Assembly (NCBI RefSeq): GCF_049943125.1
Contig: NZ_CP188040.1
Location: forward strand, 930,001-994,000
From: JAEXZL01 sp049943125
Lineage (GTDB): Bacteria > Bacillota > Clostridia > Clostridiales > Clostridiaceae
DNA: 64,000 bases
Direction of reading: 5' to 3'
Position numbers and translations under genes: made by a program
Shown here: positions 46,666-55,475 of the stretch, piece after piece
Position numbering within the stretch: position 1 is the first letter of the stretch
Layout: each line of letters starts with the position of its first letter
Notes under the pieces: generated by a model
The model's input: only the letters and a program-made list of their open reading frames with translations
What the model was told of the DNA's origin: nothing
The model's database searches: none

Positions 46666-47690
46666 CTTTTCACTTCCTCGATTATTTGTGCCCATTCTAA
46701 AAAATTGTCCAAGTCACAATAACTTACTTTATTCTTATATTCTCCAATAACTTCTCTATAAAGATCAATATCACCAGCCACAATCGGTAAATTGAACTGT
46801 TGAGCCTCAACAAGGGGTAACCCAAAGGTTTCTATCTTGCTTGGAAACACAAGCATATCCACGCTATTATAATAACGCAAAACTTCTTCATAACTAATAT
46901 TACCTAGTAGCTTAATATTCTTGAATAAATTATATTTTTTAATATAATTAATCGCTTCATAGTCTTCACTATCTATAGTAAGGTACAAGATTACATCGTT
47001 ACACTTTCTATTATTTACCAACACATTCATCATATCATAAAGTAATTCATGATTCTTATAAATAGCTGAAGATGCTGGATAAAACAGCTTATACCCTTCA
47101 TCTAGGTTAATCTTTTGTACAACTGTTGTATCTATGTTACTTATAACAGGTCTATCAACAAATATTATATCTGCATTTATCCCAATCTTTTTTACAAGCG
47201 AACTTTTTAGCCAACTTGTTTGAACTATAATTTCATCTGATTCCTTCACACTTTTCTTAATTAACCAATAATAAATATATTTATAGAACCAAAGACTTCG
47301 CTCTCTTTTATTAAAAACATTCCATGTATAATCATAAAAAGGTATAGGTTGATGTAAGTAAAGCTTTTTATAAATACCTTTCCCACTAAACCCGAGGGGA
47401 TAATAGTTCTGTAGAGAGTAAATGCAATCAGCTTTTATATCATATTTTTTGCACCATAAATATAAACCTATAGTGTTCCAAAAACTTTTTCCTTTATAAA
47501 AATCATTATCATTATTTTTTATTATAACTATATTTGTCTCAGTATCTGGAACAGAACAAGTTTCTGGTACAAACAAAAAATATTTTTCATCTATGTCATT
47601 GTTATCTATAAGTGAATTGATGTATTGATTTAATATGGTTAAACCACCTCTAGATGCAAGTGAGGTAGCATTAACAAGTGTAATCCCCAT
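46662..47690 (-). CDS. Glycosyltransferase family 4 protein, first gene of locus B
   Basis: A 342-residue GT-B transferase beginning MGITLVNATSLASRGGLTIL, a pattern of short GT4 enzymes in capsule clusters. It has DEIIVQTSWLKSSLV, KLFYPASSAIYKNHELL and FPSKIETFGLPLVEAQQFNLP. It is the first gene of locus B in transcription order; upstream lies 460 bases of leader and then the terminator of the next unit. AAAGAGAGA precedes ATG 47690. Confidence 0.85.
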   Translation of the reverse strand: MGITLVNATSLASRGGLTILNQYINSLIDNNDIDEKYFLFVPETCSVPDTETNIVIIKNNDNDFYKGKSFWNTIGLYLWCKKYDIKADCIYSLQNYYPLGFSGKGIYKKLYLHQPIPFYDYTWNVFNKRERSLWFYKYIYYWLIKKSVKESDEIIVQTSWLKSSLVKKIGINADIIFVDRPVISNIDTTVVQKINLDEGYKLFYPASSAIYKNHELLYDMMNVLVNNRKCNDVILYLTIDSEDYEAINYIKKYNLFKNIKLLGNISYEEVLRYYNSVDMLVFPSKIETFGLPLVEAQQFNLPIVAGDIDLYREVIGEYKNKVSYCDLDNFLEWAQIIEEVKR

Positions 47691-48150
47691 AATATTCTCT
47701 CTTTCTTAAAAACCATTTTTTACTTTTCTTATAATATTCTTTCTATATACAAAAAATTATTATTTAGATATTAATAAAATTTCACAAAAGAGCTTAAGCT
47801 TATATTAATCAATCGTAGTCTGCAAGCAGATTTTAAAGTATCTTAATCAATTAATATATCCTAAATAATTGTTGCAATTAAATAATTTAACAGTTTAAAA
47901 TTAACTTTTAAGTTTAACATTAAATATTTTAACATAATTTTAATTAAATGTCTATTTTTACATAAAACTCTCTTAGCACAATTACTGATTTTTATATTTC
48001 AAATTGATGTTTTACTAAAATACTAAGAAAATCATAGATCCATATATTTATATTTATTGTTATAGATGCTGTTTATAGGAAAATCTCCTTGCTTGTGAAA
48101 AAACACAAGACATTTATTGACAATTTCCTCAATAGAAAGCTAAATTATAG
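47691..48150 (-). promoter_or_regulatory. Probable promoter/leader region of locus B
   Basis: Gene-free, AT-rich sequence separating locus B from the upstream glucosaminidase unit. Two adjacent short palindromes occur, AGCTTAAGCT (47791-47800) and TCTGCAAGCAGA (47819-47830), about 110-130 bases before the first start codon. They could be an operator or leader hairpins. No convincing -35/-10 pair could be fixed, so this assignment rests mainly on location. Confidence 0.35.
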
Positions 48151-48183
48151 AAAAAAAACCTCCGAAACAAATGTCGGAGGTTT
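48151..48183 (-). terminator. Rho-independent terminator of the ChW-glucosaminidase gene
   Basis: On the minus strand AAACCTCCGA pairs perfectly over 10 bp with TCGGAGGTTT across an 8-base loop, followed by a run of eight T. It lies 34 bases past the stop of the 48217-49902 gene and isolates locus B from upstream transcription. Confidence 0.92.
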
Positions 48184-48216
48184 ACATTATTCATTTAACA
48201 TTGATAAATTAAATTA

Positions 48217-49902
48217 TTACTGTTTATATAGCGGTATTTCAAGTTCCAATACAGCCCCATCATATAGATATATCAACCTATTCATTAATCCAGCGATTCC
48301 ATTAGCCCAATTAACGTCTGTAGCGTATTGATGCCACATAGTATTAGAACTACTCTCCACAAACCCAAAAACATTCCACTTCATATAATATACTGTATAT
48401 TGCCTTTGATTTGATAAAGCACTATGTAAATAGTTAGAAGCAATCCATTGGGCTCCTCCTCTTATGGCTGCTGCCGGGCTAGTCCAACCTAACTTATAGG
48501 CTGTTTCACTACCTTGTTTTAATGGATCACTATCAATTGCCCCTATTCCAAAGAAATTATATACTACCATTGGAGTTACAGGAACTTTATTAACCTCATT
48601 CACTAAAACACCTTTTGCTAAGGTTGACTTTCCATAACCTGTTTCAAGCAGCGTGTGTGCAACCAAATATAAAGGATCTATTCCATAATCTCTTGCTGCA
48701 TCAACAAAAGCTTGTCCTTGATTAGCAAATACATTTCCAGAACCTAAAGAATTCAAGTATTTATTCAACTCACCAATATTCATATTATCTCTATATTTAT
48801 TAACAGTAAGAAATTGTAATACTTTATCGGCAGTAAGCAAATTATCCGGATTGGCATATGTATTTAATATGTTCTCATTAGCTGGAGTTCCATTCAACAG
48901 TTTATTATTTCCTCGTTCAAGAGCCCTATAACTAAATCTATCAAAAGAAAAATTAAAGTTTTTAATATAGTATTTAATGTTATTTCTATTAACATTGTTA
49001 TCATAATATATCTCAATACCTATAGCAAAAACTTTTTTATTTTGTCCAACTGTTCCACTAATATCTCCATCTTCAACCCATTGTTGCCATCCAATTCCTT
49101 CAACAAAAGATCTGTATCTTATATGCCATCCAGGTGGTGCGTCTATTAGCCTAACCCTTAGAGCTTCCATTTTTGATCCCTGTCCTGTTGTACCTGCTAA
49201 TTTTCCGTTGGACTCCCAAGGTTGCCACCCTATATTCTCACTATGAGTCTGATACTGAACGAACATATTTCCTGGTGCGTTATTTACCTTAATACTAATT
49301 CCTTCCATCTTAATGTTGTTATTAATAAATGATATACTATTTCCATTATAGCTTGGAAGGGACCATCCAACATTATGGTAATAACCTTCGCTCTCTAGAG
49401 AAATACTTGTATCTTTAATAAGACGAATATTTAGCGCTTCTAGTCTTTTAAATTGTCCAGTAGTTCCAGCCACATTTCCATTTGTTGTCCAATCCATCCA
49501 ACCTATATCCTGAACATGAGCTTGATATTGTATATAATATCCTGACGGCATATTTTCTACACTTATCTTTACAGCTTCAATCTGTAAAGCTCGTCCTGTA
49601 GTGCCTGCCATATTACCATTTTCTGTCCAATCCATCCAACCTATGTTCTGAACATGAACTTGATATTTTATCTTAGCTCCAGGTGGAAAGTTAGTCAAAT
49701 CAAGATTAAAAGCCTCTAGTCTTTTAGCTCTCCCAGTAGTTCCTATCATTCCTCCATTCCCCATCCATTCCATCCATCCAATATCCTGGACATGGCCTCT
49801 GAAGGCAATGCTCATATCCTTTATTCCTGCCTCTGCTTTAACCATTGGAAATCCAATAATTAAGAATAGGGCAAGTATAAAAAGCCTCTTAATAAACTTC
49901 AT
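48217..49902 (-). CDS. Secreted N-acetylglucosaminidase (GH73-like) with six ChW repeats
   Basis: A 561-residue exported autolysin-type enzyme. The signal peptide spans about residues 1-25. Six ChW repeats lie at about 30-300; the fourth is degenerate (NVGWSLPSYNGNSISF, lacking the AGTTG core). The C-terminal glucosaminidase domain (about 390-550) has the catalytic-type glutamate E420 in VAHTLLETGYGKS, YNFFGIGAIDSDP and the closing ATDVNWANGIAGLMN. Such domains cut the GlcNAc-MurNAc bond of peptidoglycan. It is a single-gene unit with a strong terminator. GGGGGA lies upstream of ATG 49902, and the 222-base gap above holds no other gene. Confidence 0.92.
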   Translation of the reverse strand: MKFIKRLFILALFLIIGFPMVKAEAGIKDMSIAFRGHVQDIGWMEWMGNGGMIGTTGRAKRLEAFNLDLTNFPPGAKIKYQVHVQNIGWMDWTENGNMAGTTGRALQIEAVKISVENMPSGYYIQYQAHVQDIGWMDWTTNGNVAGTTGQFKRLEALNIRLIKDTSISLESEGYYHNVGWSLPSYNGNSISFINNNIKMEGISIKVNNAPGNMFVQYQTHSENIGWQPWESNGKLAGTTGQGSKMEALRVRLIDAPPGWHIRYRSFVEGIGWQQWVEDGDISGTVGQNKKVFAIGIEIYYDNNVNRNNIKYYIKNFNFSFDRFSYRALERGNNKLLNGTPANENILNTYANPDNLLTADKVLQFLTVNKYRDNMNIGELNKYLNSLGSGNVFANQGQAFVDAARDYGIDPLYLVAHTLLETGYGKSTLAKGVLVNEVNKVPVTPMVVYNFFGIGAIDSDPLKQGSETAYKLGWTSPAAAIRGGAQWIASNYLHSALSNQRQYTVYYMKWNVFGFVESSSNTMWHQYATDVNWANGIAGLMNRLIYLYDGAVLELEIPLYKQ

Positions 49903-50124
49903 AGTACTAATCCCCCATTTAAAAGTCTGTAAAACCTCCTGATATATTAGAAATATAACAATATTGATATACTATTAGTTGCCATTTATTAACAAGAGTT
50001 AAAAAAATGTATATTATGCATCCCTCCTATTCGATAAAGTCAAAACAAACAAGCTTTTAATCCTCATGGGCTAAAAGTTATAATAATAGTATCGAATAAT
50101 ATTGTAATTTCTTTACATATAATA

Positions 50125-52002
50125 TTAATTTTTCGAACTATTAATTAGAAATTCTAGGGCATTATATTTTAAGATCATGTCCGACACTTCTAATTTTTTT
50201 ATGGCTTCGCTTAATTCCTTATTAATAACTTCTTTTACTAACAATTCGCCAGTTTCCCTATGATATGCTATATCTGTGTCACCATCATAAATAATATCTG
50301 AAGTAATAAAACTTCCATTTCTAAGAACAGATAAATCTTCCTTCGTATTAACTAAATCCCTTCCAACCATATAATCATTATCAATTCCCAATAAATTTAA
50401 AACTGTAGGCATAATATCTATTTGTCCACCTATGGTAGTAACTTCTTTTTGCAAGGTTATACCTGGAGCATATACTATAAAAGGAATCTTTGTTAGCTCG
50501 CCAATTACACTTACTGGAGAATTCTCTATATCTAAAAATTCTGTAAGTACCTCATTCATATCATCCTTTAAGCCCCTATGATCACCATAGAATACTAGAA
50601 TACTATTATCATGCAAATTATTGACCTTTAGTTCCTCTAAAAAGTCTCCAATAGCCATGTCTACAAAAGCAATATCCTCAAGATAACTATCTAACTGTGT
50701 CTCTTCATATTTATCCTCTAGAGCAACCCTACTATCCCACTTAAAATAACCAAAGGGAAAATGAGAAGATACTGTAACCATAAATGAATAAAAGGGCTTA
50801 GCATATTCCTTTAAATACTGAACATTTTCTACAAAAAAATCTCTATCATTAATTCCCCAACCTACTACCTTATCTGTAGAGTAATATTCATTATAATAAA
50901 ACTTATCAAAATCAAAGGAATTATAAGCTACATTTCTATTCCAATAGGTTTTACTACCTGCATGCATAGCAAATGCCGAGGTATATCCATTATTCTTTAA
51001 CACCTTTGGAAGTGCATTATACTCATTATTAACAAAAGAAAAATAAGCTGCTCCCGTAGCCGCTCCATAAAGTGAATTATTTGCCATAAATTCCGCATCA
51101 GAGGTATTTCCACCTGCTGTTTGAGCATATACATTGGAAAAGTGTAATCCTTCTCTGGCCATTCTATTTAAGTTAGGTGTAACTTCTTCTCCCGCCACTA
51201 AAAGATTAACAACAAACTCTTGAAGTGCCTCCACCTGTACCATAATCACGTTTCTTCCACTAGCCACTCCATGTAAATCTTTATCCTCTATCATTAGTGA
51301 AGTAGAAACCTCTAAATCATTATTTTCATTAAAATAATCTCTTATATATTGAAGATTATCTTCAGATAAGTTACCTTTATTCCACTTATTTATAGTCATC
51401 TTTTTAATGTCATGGTAATGATAATACGGTAGACCTAAATTGTCTGCTATACCTTTGATCTCCCAGGTATGAATAAGTACATCTTTATGCTCTTCTGTCT
51501 TAGAATCATATATCATAGTCATAGTAAGAAATAAAAAAATAACTATTGCTAAATTTATACCTCTCTCAAACCTAATTTTTATCTTCCTCTCCTTAAGCCT
51601 TCTGACCATAAAATAAATGATAATCCCCAGAGGTATTGAAGCAAATATCCAAAAATCAGCTGGTTGTAAAAGTCTTATAATACTATCTCCTAGTTCTTTC
51701 TGATCAACCATTATCATGGGTATTAGTTCCACGGTAAGGTATTGATAATAATACCTCTGATATATCATGTCTGCTAGGTATAAAACGGATATCAATATAT
51801 CCAATAGCAATAATACAAATGCTTGTCTTTTTACACTAAATAGTAAGGTCCAGGAAAGTAGGCCTATATAGATAAGAAGAGTAAAAATAACTCTACTACT
51901 ATCAAAGCTTATATCTCTATCATTAAAAACAATTATCTCCTTTCCTAAGAAACATATTGGATATAGTAAAAATATAATATATTTATATAAAATAGTTCGC
52001 AT
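50125..52002 (-). CDS. LTA synthase family protein (sulfatase-fold phosphoglycerol transferase)
   Basis: A 625-residue membrane enzyme with about five N-terminal spans (residues ~5-165) and a large extracellular alkaline-phosphatase-like domain. Metal and nucleophile positions are visible: E258 in MVQVEALQ, the catalytic Thr300 in AGGNTSDAEF, and the GDHRG motif late in the domain. In lipoteichoic acid synthases this fold transfers glycerol phosphate from phosphatidylglycerol to a growing chain or glycan. Here it might make LTA or add phosphoglycerol to a surface glycan; the neighbouring glycosylation genes make either plausible. AAAAGGAG stands before ATG 52002. Confidence 0.88.
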   Translation of the reverse strand: MRTILYKYIIFLLYPICFLGKEIIVFNDRDISFDSSRVIFTLLIYIGLLSWTLLFSVKRQAFVLLLLDILISVLYLADMIYQRYYYQYLTVELIPMIMVDQKELGDSIIRLLQPADFWIFASIPLGIIIYFMVRRLKERKIKIRFERGINLAIVIFLFLTMTMIYDSKTEEHKDVLIHTWEIKGIADNLGLPYYHYHDIKKMTINKWNKGNLSEDNLQYIRDYFNENNDLEVSTSLMIEDKDLHGVASGRNVIMVQVEALQEFVVNLLVAGEEVTPNLNRMAREGLHFSNVYAQTAGGNTSDAEFMANNSLYGAATGAAYFSFVNNEYNALPKVLKNNGYTSAFAMHAGSKTYWNRNVAYNSFDFDKFYYNEYYSTDKVVGWGINDRDFFVENVQYLKEYAKPFYSFMVTVSSHFPFGYFKWDSRVALEDKYEETQLDSYLEDIAFVDMAIGDFLEELKVNNLHDNSILVFYGDHRGLKDDMNEVLTEFLDIENSPVSVIGELTKIPFIVYAPGITLQKEVTTIGGQIDIMPTVLNLLGIDNDYMVGRDLVNTKEDLSVLRNGSFITSDIIYDGDTDIAYHRETGELLVKEVINKELSEAIKKLEVSDMILKYNALEFLINSSKN

Positions 52003-52111
52003 ATGTTCTCCTTTTCATATCTTAATATTCCTTTAAAATAGTTCAGCAATACATTTATTATATACATTATTTGTAAACATTTAATTAACCAGATAAAACA
52101 ATACCTTTAAC

Positions 52112-52141
52112 AAAAAAACCTCATTATAAAATAATGAGGTT
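52112..52141 (-). terminator. Rho-independent terminator after the DUF2304 gene
   Basis: On the minus strand AACCTCATTA pairs perfectly over 10 bp with TAATGAGGTT, followed by seven T. It lies about 20 bases beyond the stop at 52161 and ends the unit 54445-52161. Confidence 0.92.
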
Positions 52142-52160
52142 CAAACACTCTAATATATAT

Positions 52161-52529
52161 TTAGCTTTGCTCCTTTTCCGTTTCTTTACTTTCACTATTA
52201 ATCGAGTTCTTCAGAAGGGCCACCTCTTGAGTTAATTCTCTAAGCTTTTCTGAAGTATTTGAAAGAGATAAAGTCAATCCAAATATAAGCGGTAAAGTGA
52301 AAACAAAACCAAAGAAAAACACAGCATTTGTAGGGTCATAAACTCCTATAGCTTCAGAAATAGCATTAACTATCTTAGGGAAGATAGCCATCAAAAGAAT
52401 AGCTGCTCCCAAAAGCATCCACATAAGTGTATAACGTAGCTGCAATTTACCTTTTACTATAAGTCTATACATATAAATGAACGATAAAACTACAGCCATA
52501 ACTAATATAACTCTAAACTTAAGCATCAT
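52161..52529 (-). CDS. DUF2304 family membrane protein
   Basis: A small protein of about 122 residues with three hydrophobic segments (FRVILVMAVVLSFIYMY, YTLMWMLLGAAILLMAIF, AVFFFGFVFTLPLIFGLTL) and a charged, coiled-coil-like tail (TSEKLRELTQEVALLKN). The pattern matches DUF2304, whose members usually follow a polyprenyl-phosphate glycosyltransferase gene, as here, with an 11-base overlap. The biochemical role is unknown; the association suggests an accessory or partner in lipid-linked sugar handling. ATG 52529 is used because GGAGG precedes it; a longer frame to 52568 is unlikely. Confidence 0.8.
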   Translation of the reverse strand: MMLKFRVILVMAVVLSFIYMYRLIVKGKLQLRYTLMWMLLGAAILLMAIFPKIVNAISEAIGVYDPTNAVFFFGFVFTLPLIFGLTLSLSNTSEKLRELTQEVALLKNSINSESKETEKEQS

Positions 52530-53244
52530 TGGCCTGTAGTCCTCCAATAATATTCTTATTAGCTGCATAGGAAATTAAAATTGCCAAGGTAACCTTTATC
52601 ATATAGTAAACTGCCTTCATTGCATTTATAGAAGAAACTCCCCCCTGCCTTTCTTTCATATTGGCTTCCACTTCTCCAACAGAAAAACCCTTACGAATTA
52701 TAGTTACTATGGATTCAGGCTCAGGATAGTCCGTAGGATATTCCTTAGCAAAAACCTCTATAACCCTCTTATCACACATTCTGAGTCCAGAGGTAGGATC
52801 TGTAATTCTTACTTTAGTTATGGCTTTAATTAAGGAAGAAAAATATGAGATTCCTAGCCTTCTAGTGAAGCTTGACTGAAACCCTTCCCTGGAAATAAAT
52901 CTCGATCCTATTACCATGTTATAGCGATTTTTCTTAAGCTTATCTAAAAGTCTATCTAAATCTCTACAATCGTGCTGACCATCACCATCAATCTGTACAG
53001 CTATATCATACTGATTTTCTAACGCGTAACGGTAGCCTGTCTGAACAGCTCCACCTATACCAAGGTTTACTGGTAGACTTATGTAATTAAAGCCTTCATT
53101 TTTACATATTTCTTCAGTTTTATCTGTAGAACCATCATTTATTATTATGTAATCATAATCGGGAACTGTTCTAATTATGTAATTCACAACATCCTTTATA
53201 TTTGACTCTTCGTTATATGCAGGAATTATTATCAACTTCTTCAA
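52519..53244 (-). CDS. Polyprenyl-phosphate glycosyltransferase (DPM1-like GT2)
   Basis: A 241-residue GT2 enzyme with IIIPAYNEESNIKDVV, the DDG-type IIINDGSTDKT, LGIGGAVQTGYRYA and QIDGDGQHD, then DPTSGLRM. These match dolichyl/undecaprenyl-phosphate mannosyl- and glucosyltransferases, which make a polyprenyl-monophosphate sugar on the inner face of the membrane. It starts with TTG 53244 behind GGAGG. The next genes encode DUF2304 and, upstream, a small DMT-type membrane protein, so it fits a three-part decoration system that uses a lipid-monophosphate donor outside the cell. Confidence 0.88.
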   Translation of the reverse strand: MKKLIIIPAYNEESNIKDVVNYIIRTVPDYDYIIINDGSTDKTEEICKNEGFNYISLPVNLGIGGAVQTGYRYALENQYDIAVQIDGDGQHDCRDLDRLLDKLKKNRYNMVIGSRFISREGFQSSFTRRLGISYFSSLIKAITKVRITDPTSGLRMCDKRVIEVFAKEYPTDYPEPESIVTIIRKGFSVGEVEANMKERQGGVSSINAMKAVYYMIKVTLAILISYAANKNIIGGLQANDA

Positions 53245-53258
53245 ATGTAACCTCCTCC

Positions 53259-53606
53259 TTATTTTTGTAAGTTTAGAAGCACAACACCTAATATTATTAT
53301 CCCTACAGCTATTATTTTTAAAGGTGTTATCCTTTCGTGAAATATAATCGCTGAGCTAAAGACTATCAAAACTTGAGATAAGCCTGTAGTCAGAGGAACA
53401 ATATAGCTAAGCTTATTTCCCCTAAGAAGTACTGTCCACAATGCAAAGCTAATAACATAAAATATTAGACCTAAGACAAGATAATAGTTCATCGACAAAT
53501 TCAACTGAGGCGCCTTAAAGCTAAAGCTTAAGCCTTCACTTCCAAGCTTAATAAAAATAAGCCCTCCCACGGTAAATAGTAAATAAAAAATAATATTTAA
53601 AATCAT
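53259..53606 (-). CDS. Small four-span membrane protein of the DMT/SMR-EamA type, candidate lipid-sugar flippase
   Basis: 115 residues with four predicted membrane helices covering most of the chain; it has LWTVLLRGNKLSYIVPLTTGL in the middle and HERITPLKIIAVGIIILGVV at the end. The latter is the typical EamA/SMR ending. Proteins of this size next to a polyprenyl-phosphate glycosyltransferase are proposed to flip the lipid-linked sugar (as ArnE/ArnF do for aminoarabinose). This is inference from context; drug efflux is the alternative. It lies 14 bases above the GT2 gene. Confidence 0.75.
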   Translation of the reverse strand: MILNIIFYLLFTVGGLIFIKLGSEGLSFSFKAPQLNLSMNYYLVLGLIFYVISFALWTVLLRGNKLSYIVPLTTGLSQVLIVFSSAIIFHERITPLKIIAVGIIILGVVLLNLQK

Positions 53607-53617
53607 ATAACCCTCAC

Positions 53618-54445
53618 CTAATTGTTTAGTTTGTTAACAAAAACTGCAAGCATAAAGCTTCTTATCTTTCTGCTTAATTTATGTATCCATAAATCTAAGG
53701 AGCTTAAAGGAATTTTATTATAATCCATGTGCTTTTTGACCATAAGTATGTGCTCCTCAGCATAGGTATCCTTACCGCCATTCATTAGTTTGTTTGTATT
53801 GGATACACTGTGCACTCTAAAAGCAGATAGATATTCGTCAATAAAATAAATATCACCCTCATAGGAAAGCCTCAGCCACAAATCAAAATCTGGTATAAGC
53901 TTCAGGGCATTATCAAAGCCACCTATCCTTTGAAACAGTTCTTTTTTGAATAGAGTACTACAGGGAGCTCCATAATAATTTTTGAAACGAATAGATTTTT
54001 TAGCCAAGGTCTTTCCAGAGTAAACTCCTTCTCTCGAGAGCTTCTTTTGTTTTAGCGTTATCTTATCCTGACTATTCACTATATGAGTATTGCTTACAAC
54101 CATAGAAACAATAGGATTGTCCTTAAAAGCTTCCACTTCTTTTTCGACACAATGTTCATATATAATGTCGTCAGCACAGAGGAGCTTTATATATTCTCCA
54201 CTAGCTTCCTCTACTGACCTATTCCAATTTCCTGTGAGTCCTTTATTTTTATCATTTATATAAAGTCTAACTCTTGGATCTGTATACTTCTTCACTATTT
54301 CCACTGTATTATCCTGTGAGCAATCATCCACTATAACTATTTCTAAATTTTTATAGCTTTGCTTTAGCACCGAGTCTAAGGTTCTTTCTAGAAAGTTTGC
54401 ACTATTATAGGTTGGAATACAGATGCTAACCAAAGGTAATCCCAT
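53618..54445 (-). CDS. Glycosyltransferase family 2 protein
   Basis: A GT-A fold transferase of 275 residues with LVSICIPTYNSANFLERTLDS, IVIVDDCSQDNT, NKGLTGNWNRSVEEA, LLCADDI (DxD-type) and DFDLWLRLS. The true start is ATG 54445, since an upstream in-frame TTG lies within the ribosome site GGAGG. It begins the 54445-52161 unit and has a 100-base leader with the RmlD terminator behind it. Confidence 0.87.
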   Translation of the reverse strand: MGLPLVSICIPTYNSANFLERTLDSVLKQSYKNLEIVIVDDCSQDNTVEIVKKYTDPRVRLYINDKNKGLTGNWNRSVEEASGEYIKLLCADDIIYEHCVEKEVEAFKDNPIVSMVVSNTHIVNSQDKITLKQKKLSREGVYSGKTLAKKSIRFKNYYGAPCSTLFKKELFQRIGGFDNALKLIPDFDLWLRLSYEGDIYFIDEYLSAFRVHSVSNTNKLMNGGKDTYAEEHILMVKKHMDYNKIPLSSLDLWIHKLSRKIRSFMLAVFVNKLNN

Positions 54446-54532
54446 ATATACCTCCAAATTTACATTTTATTTTTACTTAAAAGTAATTATAACATTTATT
54501 CCAATATATATCTATATTATTTAATTGTGGTA

Positions 54533-54562
54533 AAAATAAAAAAGAGGTTTGTTAAACCTCTT
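54533..54562 (-). terminator. Rho-independent terminator after rmlD
   Basis: On the minus strand AAGAGGTTT pairs over 9 bp with AAACCTCTT across a 3-base loop, followed by TTTTATTTTTA. It lies 10 bases past the rmlD stop. Confidence 0.9.
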
Positions 54563-54571
54563 ATATATATT

Positions 54572-55459
54572 TTACAAATTATTAACTTTATTTAAAAATA
54601 CCTCTAATGCATCTTTCCAATCTCTCATTTCATCTCCTACTGTACATCGGAGCATCATGTTATCTAGAGAAGAATAACTTGGTCTCTTTGCAGCTCTCTC
54701 AACAAGCTTATCTGAAGTTATTGCTTCCACTGCACAGTCAATATTAGAGCCTTCCACAATAGCCTTTGCAAAATCGTACCAGGAACATTCACCCTTACCA
54801 GTACAATGATAAACTCCATATTCCTCTGTAACAGCAAGCTTTAACAAATGATGCGCTAAATCCTCTGCATTAGTAGGATTACCCCTCTGGTCATCTACTA
54901 CTGTTAAATGACCCTTCTCCTTAGCAGCCTTCATGATAGTATAAACAAAATTTTTGCCATTATACCCATAGAGCCATGCTGTTCTCACTATAAAATATTT
55001 ACTAGAATACTTCTTAATAAACTCTTCTCCAGCAAGCTTTGTTTTACCATAGACGCTTACAGGTGATGGAGTATCATATTCTTTTATAGGAGTATCTCCC
55101 TGTCCACTAAATACATAATCCGTAGATATATGTATTAGCTTAGCACCTATCTCTTCACATACGATAGCAATATTTCTAGCTGCCAATGCATTAACCTTAA
55201 AGGCTATATCCTGGTTCTCTTCACAGGCATCTACATTAGTATATGCAGCAGGGTTAATAACCACATCAGGCATAAGCTTATCGATGTAATTTCTTACCTC
55301 ATTAAGATTTGTTAAATCTAAATCTTCTATATCAATACCTCTAACATCAGCAGTAGCTATAGCTTCAGGAATAATTCCTAACTCTGACTTCCCCTGTCTG
55401 ATTATATTCATTATTTGGCTTCCTAATTGACCTTTGGCACCAGTTATTAAAATTTTCAT
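54572..55459 (-). CDS. rfbD: dTDP-4-dehydrorhamnose reductase
   Basis: A 295-residue SDR that reduces dTDP-4-keto-L-rhamnose to dTDP-L-rhamnose with NAD(P)H. It shows the cofactor motif TGAKGQLGSQ at 7-16, NPAAYTNVDACEE, the catalytic HISTDYVFSGQ, YGKTKLAGE (Tyr-Lys) and RTAWLYG, all RmlD hallmarks. RmlA, RmlB and RmlC are not in the window. The nearby rhamnosyltransferase-like GT2 genes at 59692-61524 fit use of dTDP-rhamnose in this region. It is the second gene of a two-gene unit with the DUF2142 gene and has GGAGG before ATG 55459. Confidence 0.92.
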   Translation of the reverse strand: MKILITGAKGQLGSQIMNIIRQGKSELGIIPEAIATADVRGIDIEDLDLTNLNEVRNYIDKLMPDVVINPAAYTNVDACEENQDIAFKVNALAARNIAIVCEEIGAKLIHISTDYVFSGQGDTPIKEYDTPSPVSVYGKTKLAGEEFIKKYSSKYFIVRTAWLYGYNGKNFVYTIMKAAKEKGHLTVVDDQRGNPTNAEDLAHHLLKLAVTEEYGVYHCTGKGECSWYDFAKAIVEGSNIDCAVEAITSDKLVERAAKRPSYSSLDNMMLRCTVGDEMRDWKDALEVFLNKVNNL

Positions 55460-55475
55460 AGTTAACCTCCGTTAA

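Noticed and set aside
48089..48331. An 80-codon plus-strand frame across the terminator and the end of the glucosaminidase gene
   Set aside because: It runs through a perfect terminator hairpin and the conserved C-terminus of the opposite-strand gene; no ribosome site.
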